A stretch of 64,000 bases of DNA, from assembly GCF_017308975.1 (NCBI RefSeq), contig NZ_JADWPD010000023.1, positions 62,001-126,000 on the forward strand, given 5' to 3'. This DNA comes from Amycolatopsis sp. MtRt-6. GTDB lineage: Bacteria; Actinomycetota; Actinomycetes; Mycobacteriales; Pseudonocardiaceae. A program made the position numbers and the translations under genes. Shown one piece after another: positions 25,724-34,002 of this stretch. The notes under the pieces are model-generated. The model did not search any database and was not told the origin of the DNA. It saw only the letters and a program-made list of their open reading frames with translations. Within the stretch, counting starts at the first letter, position 1. Each line of letters opens with the position of its first letter.

Positions 25724-26695
25724 ATGTCAACACCTCGGGCTCCGGTCAGGACCGCACTCGCCGGCCTGAGCGTGCTGGTCCTGGGCGTGGTCACCGCGCT
25801 GAACGTGCGCTCCCTGCCGGTGCTCGGCGACGGGACGACCTACTCGGCCGAATTCGGCGAAGCGGCCGGGCTGAGCGAGGGCAACGACGTCCGCATCGCC
25901 GGCGTCGAGGTCGGCCGGGTGTCGGCCGTGCGCCTGCGCGGCGACCACGTGCTGGTGTCGTTCAAGGCCAAGGGCGCCTGGCTGGGCGACGCGACGAGTG
26001 CGGCGATCCGGCTGAAGACGGTGCTGGGCCAGAAGTACCTCGCTCTCGACCCGCAGGGCGAGGGCACGCTCGACCCGGGACGGCCGATCCCGCGGTCCCG
26101 GACCACCGTGCCCTACGACATCCTCGCGGCGTTCGGCCAGCTTTCGTCCACAGTGGACCGGATCGACACCACGCAGCTGGCGAAGAGTTTCGACACGTTG
26201 TCGGCGACGCTGGCGAACACGCCGCAGAGCGTCCGCGCCGCGCTGACCGGGCTCTCCCGGCTGTCGGATTCCATCGCCTCGCGCGACAGCCGGCTGGCTG
26301 CGTTGCTGGGCAACACCCGCGTAATTTCGCAGACACTGGTCGACCGCGACGCGGCGGTGCGCCGGCTCCTCGACGACGGCAACGACCTGCTCGCGGAGGT
26401 GATCAACCGCGAGACGGCGATCAGCACGCTGCTCGACGGCTCCCGGCGGTTGTCGTCGGAGCTGTCCGGGCTGATCGGCGAGTCCCAGGTCGGTCCGTTG
26501 CTGGCTGATTTGGACCAGCTGACGTCGATGCTGCAACGCAACCAGGACGCGCTGGCGGCGGGGATCCGGGGTTTCGCGCCGTTCGTCCGGCTGGGGACCA
26601 ATATCGCCGGGACAGGCCGGTTCATCGACGGGTATCTTTGCGGGCTGGTACTGCCGTCGTTCGGGCCGTTGAACGAAGAAGGTTGCCACGGCTAG
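25724..26695 (+). CDS. Orphan MCE-family lipid-binding protein
   Basis: The protein (323 aa) has one N-terminal membrane anchor (about residues 10-28), an MCE domain (YSAEFGEAAGLSEGNDVRIAGVEVGRV, then IRLKTVLGQKYLALDP) and a long helical C-terminal half rich in Leu/Asp heptads, as in actinobacterial Mce subunits. These bind lipids or sterols in Mce import complexes. Normally six mce genes follow two yrbE permease genes. None of those is here. It follows the flavin monooxygenase gene after 4 nt. Confidence 0.85.
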   Translation: MSTPRAPVRTALAGLSVLVLGVVTALNVRSLPVLGDGTTYSAEFGEAAGLSEGNDVRIAGVEVGRVSAVRLRGDHVLVSFKAKGAWLGDATSAAIRLKTVLGQKYLALDPQGEGTLDPGRPIPRSRTTVPYDILAAFGQLSSTVDRIDTTQLAKSFDTLSATLANTPQSVRAALTGLSRLSDSIASRDSRLAALLGNTRVISQTLVDRDAAVRRLLDDGNDLLAEVINRETAISTLLDGSRRLSSELSGLIGESQVGPLLADLDQLTSMLQRNQDALAAGIRGFAPFVRLGTNIAGTGRFIDGYLCGLVLPSFGPLNEEGCHG

Positions 26696-26729
26696 GGTTT
26701 CGCGCGCCGACGGGCGGTGAACAGAGCGG

Positions 26730-26759
26730 TTGTCCACAAGCCGGGTTCGTTGTGGACAA
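26730..26759. promoter_or_regulatory. Inverted pair of DnaA-box sequences
   Basis: TTGTCCACAA (26730-26739) and TTGTGGACAA (26750-26759) form a perfect 10-bp inverted repeat with a 10-nt spacer. TTGTCCACA is the known actinobacterial DnaA box. It lies 34 nt after the MCE stop codon, so it might also act as a transcription terminator hairpin. There is no dnaA, dnaN or parAB nearby, so this is not oriC. Confidence 0.5.
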
Positions 26760-26934
26760 GTTTGCCGGATCATGGCCGTTGGCGACGGTTTTGTCCGTGG
26801 CGGCCGATACGCTGGACCCGGGGGGCGCCCCCGCGGTTCCGGCAAAGTCGTGTCGTGGCAGCAGGCACGGCTCTCGGTGGTGATCATGCGGTTGGCGAAA
26901 CCCATGATCTGATCTGCGCGATCATCTGACCTTG

Positions 26935-27420
26935 GTGCCTGATCCGCGGAAGCGGCGCGGGGTGCGGCATTCGCTGGGATCGGTCCGGGCGCCGGTCGCG
27001 GTCGCTGCGGGAGCGCAGTCGTTCACCGCGATCGGGGAATGGGCCGCCGACGCACCACAACGGGTGCCGGCCCGACTCGAGGCCGCAATCAGCGGCCGGC
27101 TCACCGCCATCCCCGCGGCGACCGCGGTGGACGGCAAATCGTCACGCGGCACATTCGCCCGCCCCAGCGGCGCGGGAGTCCATCGCCACCCCCCACGCCG
27201 ACACCGGGAAATCGAGAACCGGCTGCACTGGGCCCGCGACGGGCGCTCCTTCGCGGGCGACCGATGGACGTTGGTGCTGTCGCCAACGTCGCCGCGAATT
27301 TGCGGCCCCCGAGAAGCGAGGGGATTCCGACAGGGCAGGAACCTCGGCTTTGCGGCGCCCGGCCCGGTTGATCAACAGCCGAAACCGCGGCACAACAGGC
27401 AACCTGCCGAGACTTCGCCA
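26935..27420 (+). pseudogene. Decayed ISAs1-family transposase remnant
   Basis: The plus-strand translation begins VPDPRKRRGVRHSLGSV, continues FTAIGEWAADAPQ and AVDGKSSRG, and later has EIENRLHW, all typical of ISAs1-type DDE transposases. The segments occur in the right order but within about 160 codons, whereas the intact enzyme is near 370-400. The catalytic middle is deleted, and after the EIENRLHW segment the frame breaks (GAVANVAANLR and RNLGF pieces lie in different frames). No terminal inverted repeats were found. It is the only mobile-element trace in the window. The stretch 26760-26934 before it holds no gene. Confidence 0.7.
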
Positions 27421-27423
27421 CGG

Positions 27424-27831
27424 CTAACGCTTCAACCGCGCACTCCCCTGCGCGGCAGCACACAGCACCGCCTCCCCATCACCGTCCACTGTGTACACCT
27501 CACACCGGCAGGTGGCCCGCGACCGCCCGGCCTGCACGACGACAGCACGAGCGCGCAGGACCTCGCCCACCGCAGGGCGGAGGTAGTCGATCGTGAAGCC
27601 GGCCGTCAGCAGCGCGGGCCCCAGGACCGTGCCCGCCGCGAAAGTCAGCGCGTTGTCGGCCGCGTAGGCCAGCACTCCGCCGTGGAGGTAACCGTTCTGC
27701 TGCTGGAGTTCTTCGCGGATGTCCAGTTCGAGCGTGGCCGCTCCGTCGCCGAACTCGGTCAGGCGGGCGCCGAGAAGGCGGCTGAACGGCTGGCTCGCGA
27801 GCCCCGCGCGCGCTGCTGCGAAATCGAGCAT
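27424..27831 (-). CDS. PaaI-type hotdog thioesterase
   Basis: The protein (135 aa) is a hotdog-fold thioesterase of the PaaI/YbdB class. It has the LTEFGDGAATLELDI start, the helix signature NGYLHGGVLAYAADNALTFAA with the conserved HGG, and the second half TAGFTIDYLRPAVGEVL. These enzymes hydrolyse acyl-CoA thioesters. It is divergent from a MarR gene and a perfect palindrome ends 24 nt before its ATG at most, so it is probably MarR-controlled. Confidence 0.85.
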   Translation of the reverse strand: MLDFAAARAGLASQPFSRLLGARLTEFGDGAATLELDIREELQQQNGYLHGGVLAYAADNALTFAAGTVLGPALLTAGFTIDYLRPAVGEVLRARAVVVQAGRSRATCRCEVYTVDGDGEAVLCAAAQGSARLKR

Positions 27832-27839
27832 GACCCCTC

Positions 27840-27855
27840 ACTTCACTAGTGAAGT
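27840..27855. promoter_or_regulatory. MarR operator palindrome
   Basis: ACTTCACTAGTGAAGT is a perfect 16-bp palindrome, 8 nt upstream of the thioesterase ATG and 40 nt before the MarR GTG. Its length and symmetry fit MarR-family binding sites. Confidence 0.72.
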
Positions 27856-27895
27856 CAGAATGGCGCGGGACCGCCGAGGCTGTCAAGATCGGGGC

Positions 27896-28318
27896 GTGCC
27901 CGAACCCGATCAGCGCCTGTTCTTCCTGCTCCAGCAGGCCGCCCACCGCCTGCGCGTGGCGGCCGACCGCCGTTGCCTCGCCGCGGCCGGCATCACCACA
28001 GCCCAGCTCGGCGCGCTCTTCGCCGTCCGCGAAGGCGGGTTGACCCAGCGGGAGCTGGCCGAACAGCTCGGCCAGCGCGAGTCAGCCGTGACGGCGATGG
28101 TCACCCGGCTCGTCGACGCGGGCCTGGTCGCCAAGCGGCCGCACCCGCGCGAACACCGGGCGGTCTCCCTGCGGCTGACGGAGGCCGGCGAGGAAGCGCT
28201 GGCCCGTGTCGGCCCGGCGATCGAGGAGTTCAACGCGCGGCTGCGAGCCGTCCTGGGCGAGCAAGGGTTCCGCGACACCGTCGACGGCGTCGGCAAGCTC
28301 GCCCGCGGCGAGTGGTGA
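27896..28318 (+). CDS. MarR family regulator
   Basis: This 140-residue protein has the winged helix of MarR: TTAQLGALFAVREGGLTQRELAEQLGQRESAVTAMVTRLVDAGLV with wing KRPHPREHRAVSLRLTEAG. It starts at GTG 27896. It is divergent from a thioesterase with a perfect palindrome between, so it is a likely local repressor that responds to a small acid or acyl-CoA (inference from other MarR/thioesterase pairs). Confidence 0.85.
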   Translation: MPEPDQRLFFLLQQAAHRLRVAADRRCLAAAGITTAQLGALFAVREGGLTQRELAEQLGQRESAVTAMVTRLVDAGLVAKRPHPREHRAVSLRLTEAGEEALARVGPAIEEFNARLRAVLGEQGFRDTVDGVGKLARGEW

Positions 28319-28322
28319 GCCG

Positions 28323-29057
28323 CTACGCCACGATGAGCCGGAAGCCCGCGTCCCACTCCGGCAGGTCCAGCAGCTCCGCGTGGTCCGCGCGCCAGCGGCC
28401 GGACTCCAGGTCGTCCCGCAGCCGGGCCACTCCCCGGGACACCGCTTCCGGCGCTGTCTGCGCCAGCGCCGAGCACGACCGCCGCACCGCCGGCTCGAGG
28501 TAGGCCTCCGGCCTGCGCCAGTACGCCGGGAACACCCCGTCGGTGAAGTCCCACGGCACCGGCAGCGGCAACACCGAAGCCGCCCCGAGGAAGTCCGCGA
28601 TCTCCGGCGCCGACGGCCGCGACGCCTCCAGGGCGGCGACCTCCGGCACGTACTCCCGGACGAACCAGAAGTCGCTGTGCAGGGCCGTGTCGTAGGCCAG
28701 CACCACCTGACGGGACGCGACCCGGCGCAGCTCGGCGAGACCGGCGCGCCAGTCGGGCCAGTGGTGCACCGTCAGCACCGCCAGCGCCGCGTCGAACCGG
28801 CCCGAGGCGAACGGCAGCGCCTCCGCCACCGCCCGCACCACCGGCGCCGCCCCCACCGCGCGCTGCCGGATCATCTCCGCCGACGGCTCGACCGCGACGA
28901 CGTCCCGCGCCGGCGGCTCGTAGGAACCCGTCCCGGACCCGACGTCCAGTACCGAAGCCGCGGACCCCAGCGCGGCCACCACCGGCTCGAACCAGCGCGG
29001 GTCGGTGCGCCGCCCCTGCGCGTAGCCGACGCCGATCTCGTCGTAGCGCGCCGTCAC
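28323..29057 (-). CDS. SAM-dependent methyltransferase (type 11)
   Basis: The protein (244 aa) has SAM-binding motif I VLDVGSGTGSY, motif II VVAVEPSAEMI, and ALAVLTVHHWPDW, typical of class I methyltransferases of the UbiE/type 11 group. Starting from GTG it overlaps the stop of the PAC2-family gene (GTGA), so the two are co-translated. The substrate is not predictable. Confidence 0.82.
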   Translation of the reverse strand: MTARYDEIGVGYAQGRRTDPRWFEPVVAALGSAASVLDVGSGTGSYEPPARDVVAVEPSAEMIRQRAVGAAPVVRAVAEALPFASGRFDAALAVLTVHHWPDWRAGLAELRRVASRQVVLAYDTALHSDFWFVREYVPEVAALEASRPSAPEIADFLGAASVLPLPVPWDFTDGVFPAYWRRPEAYLEPAVRRSCSALAQTAPEAVSRGVARLRDDLESGRWRADHAELLDLPEWDAGFRLIVA

Positions 29058-29971
29058 CGCTCGGGGCCTTCGCCACCGTTCTGCTCGGCCAGGAACCGCT
29101 CGAACTGGGAACCGAGCTCCTCCGCCGTCGGCATGTGCTCGACCGACTCCGCGAGCAGGCTGCCCCGGTCGGAGGCCTCGACGAACGTGTCGTACTGGCG
29201 CTCCAGGGCGCGGACGACGTCGGCGATCTCGTCGGACTCCGCGACCTGCCGGTTGATCTCCGCGTCGGCGAGGTCCGCGGCCGCGCGCAGCTCACCCTCG
29301 GGCAGGCTCAGGCCGGTCGCCCGGCTCAGCGCGTCGAGCACGATCAGCGACGCCGCCGGGTACGTCGACTGCGCGAGGTAGTGCGGCACGTGCGCGGCGA
29401 AGCCGATGGCGTCGTGGCCCCACTCGCCGAGCCGGTACTCCAGCAGCGCGGCGACGCTGCCCGGCACCTGCAGCCGGTTCGGCAGCGGCTGGTTGTCGCC
29501 GACCAGGTCCTTGCGGGTGGCGTGCGCGGTGACACCGAGCGGGCGGGTGTGCGGCGCGCCCATCGGGATGCCGTGGAACCCGGCGGTCAGCCGGACGCCC
29601 CAGCGTTCGACCAGGTTCCGGACCGCCGCGCAGAACCGCTCCCAGTCGTGGTCCGGCTCCGGGCCGGACAGCAGCAGGAACGGCGTGCCGTCGGTGTCGT
29701 GCAGCAGGTGCACCACCAGCTCCGGCGCGTCGTAGTCCTCCCAGTGGTCGACGGCGTAGGTCATCGTCGGCCGCCGCGAGCGGTAGTCGATGAGGCGGTC
29801 GACGTCGAAGCGGGCGACCACCCGGTGCTCGCCGCCCAGCAGGTGCTCGGCCAGCAGACGGCCCGCCGAGCCGGCGTCCATGAACCCTTCGAAGTGGTGC
29901 AGCAGCACCACCCCGGTCAGGTCGGGGACGTCCGAGTCCACCTCGTACAGGTCGTCGGGATCGAGTCCCAC
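29054..29971 (-). CDS. PAC2 family protein
   Basis: The protein (305 aa) matches the PAC2 (proteasome assembly chaperone 2-like) family common in actinobacteria: GVVLLHHFEGFMDAGSAGRLLAEHLL, MTYAVDHWEDYDAPELVVHLLHD, and FHGIPMGAPHTRPLGVTAHAT. The GTG start at 29971 follows AGGAGG with a 5-nt spacer, and longer forms are rejected on that basis. The family is linked to proteasome-containing bacteria, but its biochemical role is not settled. It is followed by the overlapping methyltransferase gene. Confidence 0.85.
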   Translation of the reverse strand: MGLDPDDLYEVDSDVPDLTGVVLLHHFEGFMDAGSAGRLLAEHLLGGEHRVVARFDVDRLIDYRSRRPTMTYAVDHWEDYDAPELVVHLLHDTDGTPFLLLSGPEPDHDWERFCAAVRNLVERWGVRLTAGFHGIPMGAPHTRPLGVTAHATRKDLVGDNQPLPNRLQVPGSVAALLEYRLGEWGHDAIGFAAHVPHYLAQSTYPAASLIVLDALSRATGLSLPEGELRAAADLADAEINRQVAESDEIADVVRALERQYDTFVEASDRGSLLAESVEHMPTAEELGSQFERFLAEQNGGEGPER

Positions 29972-30144
29972 CGGATCCTCCTGCTCTCGCACACGTCTGT
30001 CCGTCAAGCACAACACACCCCGGGTGGGATTCCATTCCGCCGACGGTGTCGCCGATCGTAACGGCACGCGGTCGAGGCCGGGACGGATCGGCATCGTGAC
30101 AACTGTCCTGGGCACGCAAGGCCCCGATCGGGCACGCTTGAGCG

Positions 30145-30654
30145 GTGAGCGAACACACCACGAACACGGCGCCGCGGCTGCGGCCGCCCGCGCACCGGGT
30201 CAGCCGCCGGGCCATCGGCTACTGGACGGTGACCGCCGCGATCCTGTGGATCATCCTGATCGGCGTCCAGACGCTCATCGTGGTGACCAGCGACGACGCG
30301 CCGTCGTTCCTGACCGTGACGCTGGTGCTCTCCTGCGTGCTCGGCCCGCTGCACCTCGTCGTGATGCCCCAGTGGCGCTACCGCGTGCACCGCTGGGAGG
30401 TCACCGGCGAGGCCGTCTACACGCAGTCCGGCTGGCTGAAGCAGGAGTGGCGGATCGCGCCGATCTCGCGGATCCAGACCGTCGACATCGAGCGCGACCC
30501 GTTCGAGCAGCTGTTCGGGCTGGCGAAGATCACCGTGACGACGGCGTCCGCGGCCGGCCCGCTGCGCATCGCGGGCCTGGCGCACGACCGCGCGCTCGCG
30601 CTGGCCGACGAGCTGACGAAGACGACCCAGGCCGTGCGGGGCGATGCGACGTGA
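30145..30654 (+). CDS. Bacterial PH-domain membrane protein (YdbS-like)
   Basis: The protein (169 aa) has two membrane segments (about residues 23-45 and 53-75) and one bacterial PH domain (YRVHRWEVTGEAVYTQSGWLKQEWRIAPISRIQTVDIERDP). It matches the short partner of YdbS/YdbT-type pairs. The GTG start and the GTGA overlap with the next gene show a two-gene unit. It is divergent from the PAC2 gene. Confidence 0.82.
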   Translation: MSEHTTNTAPRLRPPAHRVSRRAIGYWTVTAAILWIILIGVQTLIVVTSDDAPSFLTVTLVLSCVLGPLHLVVMPQWRYRVHRWEVTGEAVYTQSGWLKQEWRIAPISRIQTVDIERDPFEQLFGLAKITVTTASAAGPLRIAGLAHDRALALADELTKTTQAVRGDAT

Positions 30655-32186
30655 GCACGACCGAAGTGATCACCCCGCCAGCCGAGGGCACGCAGGACGC
30701 GCCGTGGCACCACCTCGACCGGCGCATGCTGCTCATCCGGCCCGTGCTCGACCTGGTGAAGTCGCTGCCGGTGCTGCTGGGCGCGCTGCTGTTCGGCCAC
30801 GGCGAGCCGTGGCAGTGGATCGGCCTGGTGTTCACCGCGATCGCCGTGTTCACCGGCGTCTCGCACGTGCTGACCTCGCGCTACCGGATCACCGGGTCGC
30901 AGGTCGAGTGGCACACCGGGCTGCTGCTGCGCAAGCAGCGGGCCATCCCGCGCGACCGGATCCGCACGGTCGACGTGACGTCGGAGCCGAAGCACCGGCT
31001 GTTCTCGCTGGCCGCCGCGCGGATCGGCACCGGGCGGCACTCGCACGGCAAGGGACCGGGCAAGGACGAGCTCGTCCTCGACGCCGTCACCATCGCCGAG
31101 GCCCAGCGGCTGCGGACGCTGCTGCTGCACCGCAAGGCCGAGGCGGCGTCGGAAGAGGCTGCCGCGCCGCCGGAGCAGCTGATCGCCGCGGTCGGCAAAC
31201 GGTGGCTGCGGTACGCGCCGTTCACGCTGTCGGGGCTGGCGGTGGTCGGCGCGGCCGTCGGCACCGTCTACCACTTCGCGCACGAACTGCACTTCGACCC
31301 GATCCAGTTCTCGCTGGTCCAGGTCGTCGTCGGGCACTTCGCCGACACCCCGGTGTGGCTGAGCCTGGTGCTGGCCGCCGCCGGGCTGCTGGTGCTCGTC
31401 TCGCTGCTGTCGATCGGCGGGTACGTGCTGTCGTTCTGGAACTTCCGGCTCACCCGCGAGCCCGCCGGCACGCTGCACGTCCGGCGAGGGCTGATCACGA
31501 CGCGGTCGGTGTCGATCGAGGAGGACCGCCTGCGCGGCGCCGAAATCCGCGAGCCGCTGCCGCTGCGGCTGGCCGGCGGGGCCCGCTGCGTCGCCATCGC
31601 GGCCGGCCTGCGCGAGGGCAAGAGCGCGGACAAGGGCGGCAGCCTGCTGCTGCCGCCGGCGCCCGTGGGACGCGCGCACGAGGTCGTCGCGGAGGTGCTC
31701 GGCGAGGACCTCGCCGCGACGCCGTTGGCGCGGCATCCACGCCGGGCGCTGTACCGGCGGCTGTCCCGGGCCGTTCTCGGCGTGCTGCTGCTCGCCGCGG
31801 CGCTCTACGGACTGGCGTGGCTCGGCGCGCTGCCGGACTGGCCGTGGCAGGTCGCGCTCGTGCTGGTGCCGGTCGCCGCGCTGGTCGGCTGGGACCGCTA
31901 CCGCAGCCTCGGCCACGCGCTCACCGGCCGTTACCTGGTGACGCGGTCGGGCTCGCTCGACCGCGGCACGGCGGCTGTGCGCTGCGACGGGCTGACCGGG
32001 ATCGTCGTCGAGCGCTCGTACTTCCAGCGCCGGGCCGGGCTGGTCACGCTGATCGCGCCGGTCGCCGCGGGCAAGGGCAGGTACCACGTGCTCGACGTCG
32101 GTGAAGCCGACGGGCTGGCGCTCGCCGACCGGGCCGTCCCCGGCCTGCTGACGCCGTTCCTCACCGCTGACCGGCGCGGCGCGTAG
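30651..32186 (+). CDS. Multi-PH-domain membrane protein (YdbT-like)
   Basis: The protein (511 aa) holds three bPH2 domains separated by pairs of membrane segments. The repeats are SRYRITGSQVEWHTGLLLRK, FRLTREPAGTLHVRRGLI and GRYLVTRSGSLDRGTAAVRC. In Bacillus, YdbS/YdbT pairs take part in envelope stress and bacteriocin resistance. It overlaps the 169-aa PH gene by 4 nt. Confidence 0.82.
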   Translation: MSTTEVITPPAEGTQDAPWHHLDRRMLLIRPVLDLVKSLPVLLGALLFGHGEPWQWIGLVFTAIAVFTGVSHVLTSRYRITGSQVEWHTGLLLRKQRAIPRDRIRTVDVTSEPKHRLFSLAAARIGTGRHSHGKGPGKDELVLDAVTIAEAQRLRTLLLHRKAEAASEEAAAPPEQLIAAVGKRWLRYAPFTLSGLAVVGAAVGTVYHFAHELHFDPIQFSLVQVVVGHFADTPVWLSLVLAAAGLLVLVSLLSIGGYVLSFWNFRLTREPAGTLHVRRGLITTRSVSIEEDRLRGAEIREPLPLRLAGGARCVAIAAGLREGKSADKGGSLLLPPAPVGRAHEVVAEVLGEDLAATPLARHPRRALYRRLSRAVLGVLLLAAALYGLAWLGALPDWPWQVALVLVPVAALVGWDRYRSLGHALTGRYLVTRSGSLDRGTAAVRCDGLTGIVVERSYFQRRAGLVTLIAPVAAGKGRYHVLDVGEADGLALADRAVPGLLTPFLTADRRGA

Positions 32187-32280
32187 CGGGCGTCCGGAAA
32201 CGGCGGTCGTACTACAACAAAAAGCAGTTCGGCACATTTCGGTGGATATTCAATACCGCGGGGGATTGCTGGCCTTCCTT

Positions 32281-32314
32281 TCACACTACGTGCTAATTTA
32301 TTCACCCCGTGTGA
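32281..32314. promoter_or_regulatory. Inverted repeat in AT-rich IclR promoter
   Basis: TCACAC (32281-32286) and GTGTGA (32309-32314) form a 6-bp inverted repeat with a 22-nt spacer, inside an AT-rich stretch (TGCTAATTTATTC) that stands out against the GC-rich surroundings. It lies just before the IclR gene and could be its autoregulatory site. Confidence 0.4.
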
Positions 32315-32350
32315 TAGCGAAGGTCGTTTTTGTCTCACCGAGAGGTCATG

Positions 32351-33136
32351 ATGACGCCTGCCGTCAGTGCCGTCGACGGTTCCGCCACCACTTCCCCGCG
32401 CCGCACCCCGGGCGCCAGCAGTTCCCGCAAGGTCCTCCAACTCCTGCTGGCCTTTTCGGAGCTCCGCTGGGAGGCGAGCGTCGCCGAACTGGCCGCGACG
32501 ATCGGCACCCCGGTGGCGACGACCTACCGCTACGTGGCCCTGCTCAAGGAGCTGCAGCTGCTCGAGGAGGGCCGGGCCGGCCACTACCACCTGACCAGCC
32601 AGGTGATGCCGCTGGCGCGGGCCGCGCAGCTGGCGAACGACATGGTGCGGCTGGCGCGGCCGGCGATGGAGGAGGCCGCGCGGGAACTCGGCGAAACGGT
32701 GATGCTGTTCCAGCAGTTCGGCGACTCGGCCGTCTGCGCGGACCGCGTCGAATGCGACCGCGCCATGCGGTTCACGTTCGAGCCGGGGCATTCGCTGCCG
32801 CTCGGCGTCGGCGCGTCCGGCAAGATGCTGCTCGCGCTGCTGCCGGAGATCGAACGTGACCGGCGGTGGGCGTCGATCGTCGAGCGGCGCGGCACCGCCG
32901 TGCGCGACGAGCTGAAGCGGGCGCTGGAGAACCGGTACGCGGTCAGCTCCGGCGAGGTCGACGAAGGCGTCTGGGCCTGTTCGGTGCCGGTGCAGACGAT
33001 CGGCAGGCGGCCGACCGTGCTGAGCATGGCGGGCCCGGCCGCCCGGATCACCGAGGAGACGCGGCACACGGCGATCACCGCGCTGCAGGAGTACGCGATC
33101 CGGATCCAGCGGGCGATCGCGGCTTATTCGCTGTGA
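32351..33136 (+). CDS. IclR family regulator
   Basis: The protein (about 261 aa) has an N-terminal winged helix (RKVLQLLLAFSELRWEASVAELAATIGTPVATTYRYVALLKELQLL) and the IclR effector domain (LPLGVGASGKMLLALLP and YAVSSGEVDEGVWACSVPV). Three in-frame starts exist; ATG 32351 has the best spacing from GAGG at 32342-32345. No divergent catabolic gene is adjacent, so its target is unclear. The aminotransferase/hydantoinase cluster a few kb away is a possible target, as inference only. Confidence 0.85.
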   Translation: MTPAVSAVDGSATTSPRRTPGASSSRKVLQLLLAFSELRWEASVAELAATIGTPVATTYRYVALLKELQLLEEGRAGHYHLTSQVMPLARAAQLANDMVRLARPAMEEAARELGETVMLFQQFGDSAVCADRVECDRAMRFTFEPGHSLPLGVGASGKMLLALLPEIERDRRWASIVERRGTAVRDELKRALENRYAVSSGEVDEGVWACSVPVQTIGRRPTVLSMAGPAARITEETRHTAITALQEYAIRIQRAIAAYSL

Positions 33137-33167
33137 GAAATCCGCCCGGGCGCGTAGAACTGCCCGG

Positions 33168-33671
33168 GTGATCCGACTCGCCCGGCCCGACGACCTGCCC
33201 GCGCTCATCGACGTCGAGCGGGAGGCGGGTGAGCTGTTCCGCGACGTCGGCATGGCGGCGATCGCCGACGACGACCCCGGCTCGGTGGCCACCCTGGCGG
33301 TGTACCAGGCCGCCGGCCGCGCGTGGGTGAGCGCCGACTCCGCCGACCGGCCGGTGGCCTACCTGATCGCGGCGGTCGTCGACGGGTGCGCGCACATCGA
33401 GCAGGTCTCGGTCCGGCCGTCGCACGCGCGGCGGGGAATCGGCAGCGCGCTGATCGAGACGCTCGCCGAGTGGGCCCGCGCGCGCGGGCTTCCGGCACTG
33501 ACGCTCACCACGTTCGAAACCGTGCCGTGGAACGCGCCGTACTACGAACGGCTGGGGTTCGGGGTCGTCCCGGAGGCGGAAATCGGGGACGGGCTGCGTT
33601 CGATCCGCCGTGCCGAAGCGGCTCGCGGCCTCGACGCCTGGCCGCGCGTCGCGCTGATCAGAACGCTCTGA
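33168..33671 (+). CDS. GNAT family acetyltransferase
   Basis: The protein (167 aa) has the GNAT core: an N-terminal MIRLARPDDLPAL, the acetyl-CoA-binding region IEQVSVRPSHARRGIGSALIETLAEWA, and a C-terminal NAPYYERLGFGVV. It starts at GTG 33168, 31 nt after the IclR gene, and could be co-transcribed with it. The acyl acceptor is unknown. Confidence 0.85.
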   Translation: MIRLARPDDLPALIDVEREAGELFRDVGMAAIADDDPGSVATLAVYQAAGRAWVSADSADRPVAYLIAAVVDGCAHIEQVSVRPSHARRGIGSALIETLAEWARARGLPALTLTTFETVPWNAPYYERLGFGVVPEAEIGDGLRSIRRAEAARGLDAWPRVALIRTL

Positions 33672-33804
33672 CCTGCGGTTTCTTTTGGTGCTCCCCTAGT
33701 TGGGGGAGAGAGTGGCGCGCGTGGTCGAACATGTGTTCTACTGTGCCTGCCGGTCCCGGAGGGGGAAGCTCCGCGGGCCGGCCCACAAACTTCGGGAGGT
33801 AGTC

Positions 33805-34002
33805 GTGGCGGTCAAGATCACCCACCTGACGAACGGCCAGCAGGTGCGGTTCGCCAACGCCGACGGAGCCCGCCGGTACGCCGAAATCATGGGCGGCGGC
33901 GTGGACAAGTGGCGCTTCACGGTGGTGCCCGAGGACCCGATGCTCCGGAAAATGTCGGACTCGGTCGTTAACGTGCCGGTATGGCGTATGACTTCCAGGT
34001 AG
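33805..34002 (+). CDS. Small conserved-type hypothetical protein (65 aa)
   Basis: I do not recognise this protein. The GTG start follows GGGAGG with a 5-nt spacer, which decides it against a longer form from 33700. The sequence (VKITHLTNGQQVRFANADGA, then a C-terminal VVNVPVWRM) is compact and soluble-looking, without membrane segments or Cys. It overlaps the start of the VOC gene by 22 nt, so the two are likely co-translated. Confidence 0.6.
   Translation: MAVKITHLTNGQQVRFANADGARRYAEIMGGGVDKWRFTVVPEDPMLRKMSDSVVNVPVWRMTSR

Noticed and set aside
26730..26759. Chromosomal origin oriC
   Set aside because: Only two DnaA boxes, and no dnaA, dnaN, rpmH or gidB nearby.
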